DNA from: Caldilineaceae bacterium
GTDB taxonomy: Bacteria > Chloroflexota > Anaerolineae > Caldilineales > Caldilineaceae
Direction: 5' to 3'
Assembly (NCBI GenBank): GCA_012032975.1
Contig: JAAUPU010000038.1
Location: 1 to 10,218 of the forward strand
Length of the DNA: 10,218 nucleotides
Part shown: one piece after another, positions 7,402 to 10,218 of the stretch
Layout of the letters: every line of letters begins with the position of its first letter
Numbering within the stretch: position 1 is the first letter of the stretch
Position numbers and translations under genes: made by a program
The notes under the pieces: generated by a model
Seen by the model: the letters and a program-made list of their open reading frames with translations, nothing else
Databases searched by the model: none
What the model was told of the DNA's origin: nothing

Positions 7402-8079
7402 ATGGGTGTAGGCGCTTATCAAGACCGAGAAAGCCCGACCTGGAAGGTGCTCGAATATTTGCAGCGCAACAAGGCCGCGACCATCAAAGAGCTTGAAGAG
7501 CATCTAGGCGTTACGACCACTGCGGTGCGTCAACATCTGATCGCCCTGCAAAGCGACGGCTATGTCGAGCGCCGCCGTGTGCATTCCGGTGTGGGTCGCC
7601 CACATCACGCCTATTTTGTCGCCGAAAAGGCCCACGAGTTGTTTGCCTGCCATTGCGATGACCTGGCGTTGACCCTGCTCGAAGAGGTCTTTGCGCTGGA
7701 AGGAAGCGAGCGGGCAGGCCTGTTGCTGGAACGGGTCGGCGGTCGGTTGGCCAATCGCTATGCCGACTCGGTGCGCTCCGTCGCCCTGCACGCTCGGGTG
7801 GAGGAACTGGCCGATGTACTCCATCGTCGCGGTGTGTTGACGGATGTGGTGGCAGATGAAGAGAACACCTTTATCCTCAAAACGTACAACTGCCCGTACC
7901 ACGAACTCGCCCAAGAGCACCGCGAAGTCTGCGAGATGGACGAGAAGATGATGCGGCAGGTGTTGGGATCGGATGTGAGTCTCAGCGCCTGCATGATGGA
8001 TGGTCATGCTGGCTGCTCCTTTGTCGTAACGCCACAGCCGAGTGTGCCGGCAGAAGGTTCGAGGGCCGGCCACGAATGA
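7402..8079 (+). CDS. sufR: SufR-type Fe-S-sensing winged-helix transcriptional regulator
   Basis: This is a cytoplasmic DNA-binding regulator, predicted to hold an Fe-S cluster and to repress the suf operon when clusters are sufficient. From ATG 7402 it is 225 residues long, close to known SufR proteins. The N-terminal part has a winged helix-turn-helix: WKVLEYLQRNKAATIKELEE, then LGVTTTAVRQHLIALQSDGY and a basic wing with VGRPHHAYF (to about residue 75). A helical middle region probably dimerises. The C-terminal third has four cysteines at residues 164, 177, 197 and 205 (C-x12-C-x19-C-x7-C), within NCPYHELAQEH and ACMMDGHAGCSF, the expected cluster-ligand region. It lies directly upstream of sufC and sufB on the same strand, downstream of its own promoter with dyad symmetry, which supports autoregulation. 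A related regulator of the same broad family (COG2345-like) without Fe-S sensing is the alternative, but the cysteines and context argue for SufR. Confidence 0.88.
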   Translation: MGVGAYQDRESPTWKVLEYLQRNKAATIKELEEHLGVTTTAVRQHLIALQSDGYVERRRVHSGVGRPHHAYFVAEKAHELFACHCDDLALTLLEEVFALEGSERAGLLLERVGGRLANRYADSVRSVALHARVEELADVLHRRGVLTDVVADEENTFILKTYNCPYHELAQEHREVCEMDEKMMRQVLGSDVSLSACMMDGHAGCSFVVTPQPSVPAEGSRAGHE

Positions 8080-8097
8080 TACTTTGCAATTCGTGGC
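8069..8097. repeat. Perfect 9-bp inverted repeat across the sufR stop codon
   Basis: GCCACGAAT (8069-8077) and ATTCGTGGC (8089-8097) are exact reverse complements with an 11-base centre; the sufR stop TGA is 8077-8079. No T run follows, so it is not a standard terminator. The arm ATTCGTGG differs by one base from AATCGTGG at 7295-7302 in the sufR promoter, so it may be a second regulator site. It could instead be an mRNA hairpin tuning sufR versus sufCB expression. Confidence 0.6.
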
Positions 8098-8112
8098 AAG
8101 ACTGAATATGTT
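8084..8112 (+). promoter_or_regulatory. Possible secondary promoter in front of sufC
   Basis: TTGCAA (8084-8089) and TATGTT (8107-8112) are separated by 17 bases, each matching four of six consensus positions. The stretch 8078-8171 is clearly more A/T-rich than the flanking genes. The element overlaps the right arm of the inverted repeat, so it might be controlled separately from the sufR promoter. Weak evidence, by eye only. Confidence 0.35.
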
Positions 8113-8155
8113 GAATCAATCGATCAAATGCTAAAAAGCACATTGAATATCTTGA
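8103..8155. repeat. Direct repeat pair in the sufR-sufC gap
   Basis: TGAATATGTTGA (8103-8114) recurs as TGAATATCTTGA (8144-8155), 11 of 12 bases identical. The copies are 41 bases apart, close to four helical turns, so bound proteins would sit on the same DNA face. The first copy overlaps the possible -10 element of the secondary promoter. In A/T-rich DNA a chance match is possible. Confidence 0.4.
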
Positions 8156-8171
8156 TTGGAGCGAAAAGACA

Positions 8172-8984
8172 ATGAGTACTTTAGAAATCCGCAACCTACA
8201 TGCCACAGTAGAAGATACCGAAATCCTCAAGGGCGTGAACCTCACCCTGAAAAGTGGTGAGATCCACGCGGTGATGGGGCCGAATGGCTCCGGCAAATCG
8301 ACCCTGGCCTATGTTATCGCCGGCCATCCACACTACGAGGTGACCGAGGGCGACATCCTGCTAGATGGCGAGAGCATCCTCGAGCTGGAAGCGGACGAGC
8401 GCACCCGCGCCGGCCTCTTCCTCGCCTTTCAGTACCCGGTCGCCGTCCCCGGCGTCAGCGTGGCCAACTTCCTGCGCACGGCTGTCTCCAATGTGCGCGG
8501 CTATACCCAGCAGTCCGCCAACGGCAACGGCCACAGCGGCGTCATCGGCAGCAACCTCATGCCCATGCGCGAGTTCCGACGCGAGCTAAACGCCAAGATG
8601 AAGGAGTTCAACGTAGACGCCAGCTTTGCCCGGCGCTACCTCAACGACGGCTTCTCTGGCGGCGAAAAGAAGCGCACCGAAGTCCTGCAGATGGCCATGC
8701 TCGAACCCAAGTTCGGCATTCTGGACGAGTCGGATTCCGGGCTGGACATCGACGCGCTGCGCGTCGTCTCGGACGGCATCAACAAACTGGCCACCCCCGA
8801 CCGCGGCTTTCTGTTGATCACCCATTACAAGCGGATCCTCAACTATGTCGAACCGGATTATGTGAGCATTTTCTACGGTGGCCGCATCGTCACGACGGGT
8901 GGGCCAGAGGTCGCTGACATGTTGGAGGAGCGCGGCTATGGCTGGGTCGAGCAGGAATTTGCACGAGAAGCGGTTGCAGCCTGA
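8172..8984 (+). CDS. sufC: Fe-S cluster assembly ATPase SufC
   Basis: SufC is the cytoplasmic ABC-type ATPase that drives conformational change in the SufB-SufD scaffold during Fe-S cluster assembly; it has no membrane domain. The 270-residue product has Walker [10 protein letters not shown] at 36-44 and a Q-loop within [14 protein letters not shown]. The SufC form of the signature is FSGGEKKR, starting at 161. Walker B with the SufC-specific run is [11 protein letters not shown] at 184-194, with catalytic Glu 186. The switch histidine is at 218 (LITHYKRIL), and the end GYGWVEQEF is typical of SufC. It is somewhat longer than the usual 245-255 residues because of an Asn/Gly/Ser-rich stretch at about 111-127. 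ATG 8172 follows GGAG (8158-8161) at ten bases. It lies 92 bp after sufR and 78 bp before sufB, as one operon. Confidence 0.97.
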   Translation: MSTLEIRNLHATVEDTEILKGVNLTLKSGEIHAVMGPNGSGKSTLAYVIAGHPHYEVTEGDILLDGESILELEADERTRAGLFLAFQYPVAVPGVSVANFLRTAVSNVRGYTQQSANGNGHSGVIGSNLMPMREFRRELNAKMKEFNVDASFARRYLNDGFSGGEKKRTEVLQMAMLEPKFGILDESDSGLDIDALRVVSDGINKLATPDRGFLLITHYKRILNYVEPDYVSIFYGGRIVTTGGPEVADMLEERGYGWVEQEFAREAVAA

Positions 8985-9036
8985 CCTGCGCGAGCGGCGC
9001 ATAGAGCAGCCGTTTCCAGGCAACGTTAGAGACCAA

Positions 9037-9049
9037 GAACATATTGTTC
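9037..9049 (+). other. Small palindrome next to the sufB ribosome binding site
   Basis: GAACA (9037-9041) and TGTTC (9045-9049) flank a three-base TAT centre, ending two bases before the AGGAGA Shine-Dalgarno (9051-9056). It could form a short RNA hairpin beside the site or serve as a DNA half-site pair; with five base pairs, chance is quite possible. Confidence 0.3.
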
Positions 9050-9062
9050 AAGGAGAAAAGTC

Positions 9063-10218
<1,156 letters not shown>

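Noticed and set aside
8064..8071. GGCCGGCC palindrome at the end of sufR
   Set aside because: It lies in coding sequence of a GC-rich genome, where such 8-mers arise often; the adjacent 9-bp inverted repeat is the stronger signal.

Overview
The window is a densely coded, GC-rich bacterial chromosome segment with every gene on the + strand. It holds three blocks: the distal end of a complex I (nuo) operon, a single major facilitator transporter gene, and the start of a suf iron-sulfur cluster assembly operon led by a SufR-type regulator. No RNA genes, CRISPR arrays, insertion sequences or phage genes were seen. The gene content and the sufR-sufC-sufB order suggest an aerobic or facultative bacterium, perhaps Chloroflexota (Caldilinea/Anaerolineae-like). 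That placement is an inference from protein flavour and gene order and is not demonstrated here.

Bases 1-5826 carry nuoJ (5' end cut by the window), nuoK, nuoL, nuoM and nuoN in canonical order. These encode membrane-arm subunits of NADH:quinone oxidoreductase, including the three antiporter-like proton-pumping subunits. The operon ends at a strong intrinsic terminator (5860-5893). A separate promoter-like sequence then precedes an Fsr-type (fosmidomycin-resistance-like) MFS transporter at 5975-7174.

The third block starts in the 227-bp gap after the transporter. It has a good sigma-70-like promoter (7279-7308) overlapped by an interrupted dyad and a short CACGA/TCGTG palindrome, both candidate operators. 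Next come sufR (7402-8079), with an N-terminal winged helix-turn-helix and four C-terminal cysteines, then sufC (SufC ATPase) and sufB (scaffold, cut by the right edge). A perfect 9-bp inverted repeat straddles the sufR stop codon and shares the TCGTG half-site with the sufR promoter. It lies over a second possible promoter in front of sufC. The likely logic is that SufR senses Fe-S status and represses its own operon, and SufC with SufB (and presumably SufD, SufS and others beyond the window) builds Fe-S clusters. Complex I is a large consumer of such clusters.

A recurring oddity is that three conserved genes are broken by small indels: nuoL near 2596, nuoN near 5181 plus a compensating pair at about 4400/4422, and sufB at a T6 run at 9252-9257. 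In each case the next frame continues the expected conserved protein with no loss of conserved sequence. Most sites lie in homopolymers or short repeats, so sequencing or assembly error is the most economical explanation. The most original biological signal is the putative SufR operator architecture.
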